This document shows positions 6,516-7,119 of a DNA stretch of 7,119 nt, piece by piece. Position 1 is the stretch's first letter; each line of letters opens with the position of its first letter. Under the pieces are notes generated by a model. It had not been told where the DNA came from and did no database searches. It worked only from the letters and a program-made list of their open reading frames with translations. Made by a program: the position numbers and the translations under genes. The DNA is taken from the NCBI GenBank assembly GCA_031254155.1, contig JAIRVA010000250.1, positions 1 to 7,119 of the forward strand, given 5' to 3'. The DNA is from Propionibacteriaceae bacterium. GTDB lineage: Bacteria; Actinomycetota; Actinomycetes; Propionibacteriales; Propionibacteriaceae.

Positions 6516-6547
6516 GCTGCGACCGCGCGAGAGCGCTTGGTCGCAGC
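6516..6547. repeat. Strong GC-rich hairpin downstream of tRNA-Gly
   Basis: A perfect 9-bp stem, GCTGCGACC (6516-6524) and GGTCGCAGC (6539-6547), encloses a further 4-bp stem GCGC (6525-6528) and GCGC (6533-6536) with a GAGA tetraloop. The only imperfection is a two-base TT bulge. It lies about 40 bases past the 3' end of tRNA-Gly in that gene's direction. It may be a terminator-like or RNA-processing structure, although no T-tract follows. Confidence 0.75.
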
Positions 6548-6552
6548 TAGAC

Positions 6553-6602
6553 ACCGGGTTCGATTCCTGGTGGTCGCGGAACGCAGTGGAGCGAACGACG
6601 GG
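6553..6602. repeat. Direct repeat copy 2, overlapping the 3' end of tRNA-Gly
   Basis: This is the partner of 6420-6470, offset by about 133 bp. Its right third is the 3' end of tRNA-Gly. Its left part, read on the plus strand, forms a hairpin that looks like a tRNA T-arm: CACCGGG (6552-6558), loop TTCGATT (6559-6565), CCTGGTG (6566-6572), a 7-bp stem with one G-T pair. In copy 1 this stem is broken by a mismatch. Confidence 0.85.
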
Positions 6603-6660
6603 AATCGAACCCGCATGGCCAGCTTGGAAGGCTGGGGCTCTACCATTGAGCTACGTTCGC
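6587..6660 (-). tRNA. tRNA-Gly (anticodon TCC), CCA encoded
   Basis: Full cloverleaf on the minus strand. The acceptor stem is GCGAACG (6660-6654) with CGTTCGC (6597-6591), and the D-arm is GCTC-AATGGTA-GAGC. The anticodon stem is CCAGC/GCTGG with loop CTTCCAA, giving anticodon TCC, which reads GGA glycine codons. The T-arm is GCGGG-TTCGATT-CCCGT. The discriminator is T at 6590 and the CCA end is written in the DNA (6589-6587). It lies 10 bases after tRNA-Pro and is probably cotranscribed with it. Its last 16 bases are duplicated at 6455-6470. Confidence 0.97.
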
Positions 6661-6670
6661 GCTTCCCTCG

Positions 6671-6743
6671 TCGGGGCGAGAGGACTCGAACCTCCGATCT
6701 CCTGCTCCCAAAGCAGGCGCGCTAGCCACTACGCTACGCCCCG
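6671..6743 (-). tRNA. tRNA-Pro (anticodon TGG), no encoded CCA
   Basis: Full cloverleaf on the minus strand. The acceptor stem is CGGGGCG (6743-6737) with CGCCCCG (6678-6672), and the discriminator is A at 6671. The anticodon stem is CCTGC/GCAGG with loop TTTGGGA, giving anticodon TGG, which reads CCA proline codons. The T-arm is GGAGG-TTCGAGT-CCTCT. The C at position 1 is usual for bacterial proline tRNA. The bases after the discriminator are CGA, so CCA must be added by the tRNA nucleotidyltransferase, unlike the neighbouring tRNA-Gly. Confidence 0.97.
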
Positions 6744-6775
6744 ATAGGGCAACTACCCCAGTCTACGGGTCCACC

Positions 6776-7119
6776 TCACCCGGTGACAAACGCCCGGACG
6801 CCGTCGGCCATCATCTGCACCGCGATGGCGGCCAGCAGGACGCCCGCGATCCGGGTCAGCAGAATCGTACCGGCGTCTCTTAAGAAGCGGTGGATCCCGG
6901 AGGCGAACCGCAGGAACAGGAAGACCGCGACCATGGCCGCGACCAGCGAGGCACCGACGACCAGGTAATCGAGCCCGCGGGAATCGTGAACCGCCACCAT
7001 CATGGCCACGATCGCGCCCGGCCCGGCGAGCAGGGGCGTGCCCAGCGGGACGATCGCCACGTTCACCGGCCGCGGCTTGGTCTCGTCCACCGTGTCGTGC
7101 TCGCCCGTGAGCAGTTGCA
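6776..7119 (-). CDS. MarC-family integral membrane protein, 5' end cut off
   Basis: The visible part is the C-terminal 113 residues or so of a protein that is usually about 200-220 residues long; the start lies beyond the right edge. The motif VPLGTPLLAGPGAI is the mark of the MarC (UPF0056) family. Three hydrophobic segments follow: one after this motif, one around LDYLVVGASLVAAMVAVFLFL, and one around ILLTRIAGVLLAAIAVQMM. The family sits in the inner membrane and its transport function is not settled; an early link with multiple antibiotic resistance was not upheld. The stop at 6776-6778 lies 32 bases before tRNA-Pro on the same strand, so read-through into the tRNAs is possible. Confidence 0.88.
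   Translation of the reverse strand, partial: QLLTGEHDTVDETKPRPVNVAIVPLGTPLLAGPGAIVAMMVAVHDSRGLDYLVVGASLVAAMVAVFLFLRFASGIHRFLRDAGTILLTRIAGVLLAAIAVQMMADGVRAFVTG

Noticed and set aside
6329..6646. Minus-strand frame of 105 residues upstream of the radical SAM gene, a possible substrate peptide
   Set aside because: It begins inside tRNA-Gly and runs through the repeats and hairpins, so it is a translation of RNA-gene sequence. No small Cys-rich or conserved-looking peptide gene was found nearby, which also weakens a RiPP reading.
5295..6725. Plus-strand frame of 476 residues running over the radical SAM gene and the tRNAs
   Set aside because: It crosses the tRNA genes and the repeat region, which is not expected for a real gene; it is a shadow of the radical SAM gene.
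1..7119. CRISPR array, insertion sequence or transposase
   Set aside because: No regularly spaced repeats and no transposase or integrase motifs in any frame; the only repeat pair is the one at the tRNA-Gly end.

Overview
The window is high-GC DNA. It has dense genes with little spacing, GTG starts, Shine-Dalgarno sites, a lipobox-type solute-binding protein, and a sugar ABC transporter paired with a divergent ROK regulator. This fits a high-GC actinobacterium. The phylum is an inference from composition and gene style; no taxonomic marker gene is present.

Layout from left to right. (1) Positions 1-1066, minus strand: the N-terminal part of a two-domain sugar ABC transporter ATPase (RbsA/MglA/XylG type), cut by the window edge. 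(2) Positions 1067-1212: a divergent control region with a good sigma-70 type promoter facing left. (3) Positions 1213-2472, plus strand: a ROK-family sugar-responsive repressor, almost certainly the regulator of the sugar transporter. (4) Positions 2490-6290, minus strand: a four-gene operon read right to left. It encodes a radical SAM/SPASM protein of the AhbD/NirJ type, then a solute-binding lipoprotein, a FecCD-type permease and a FecE/BtuD-type ATPase. The last three genes overlap by a few bases. (5) Positions 6291-6586: a non-coding stretch with the operon leader, an imperfect 51/50-bp direct repeat and two strong hairpins. (6) Positions 6587-6743, minus strand: tRNA-Gly(TCC) and tRNA-Pro(TGG), 10 bases apart. 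(7) Positions 6776-7119, minus strand: the C-terminal half of a MarC-family membrane protein, cut by the window edge.

The most interesting part is the operon. The transporter is a complete importer of the class that takes up ferric siderophores, haem or cobalamin. The first gene of the same transcript is a radical SAM enzyme whose motifs match the enzymes that finish haem (AhbC/AhbD) or haem d1 (NirJ) in the sirohaem-based pathways. A plausible reading is import of an iron-tetrapyrrole (or another metal chelate) and its radical-based modification inside the cell. The substrate is not visible from sequence, so this is a hypothesis. The second odd point is that the 3' end of tRNA-Gly, with its encoded CCA and the flanking sequence, is duplicated 133 bp downstream. 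That resembles an integration scar or a dispersed repeat that uses the tRNA end.
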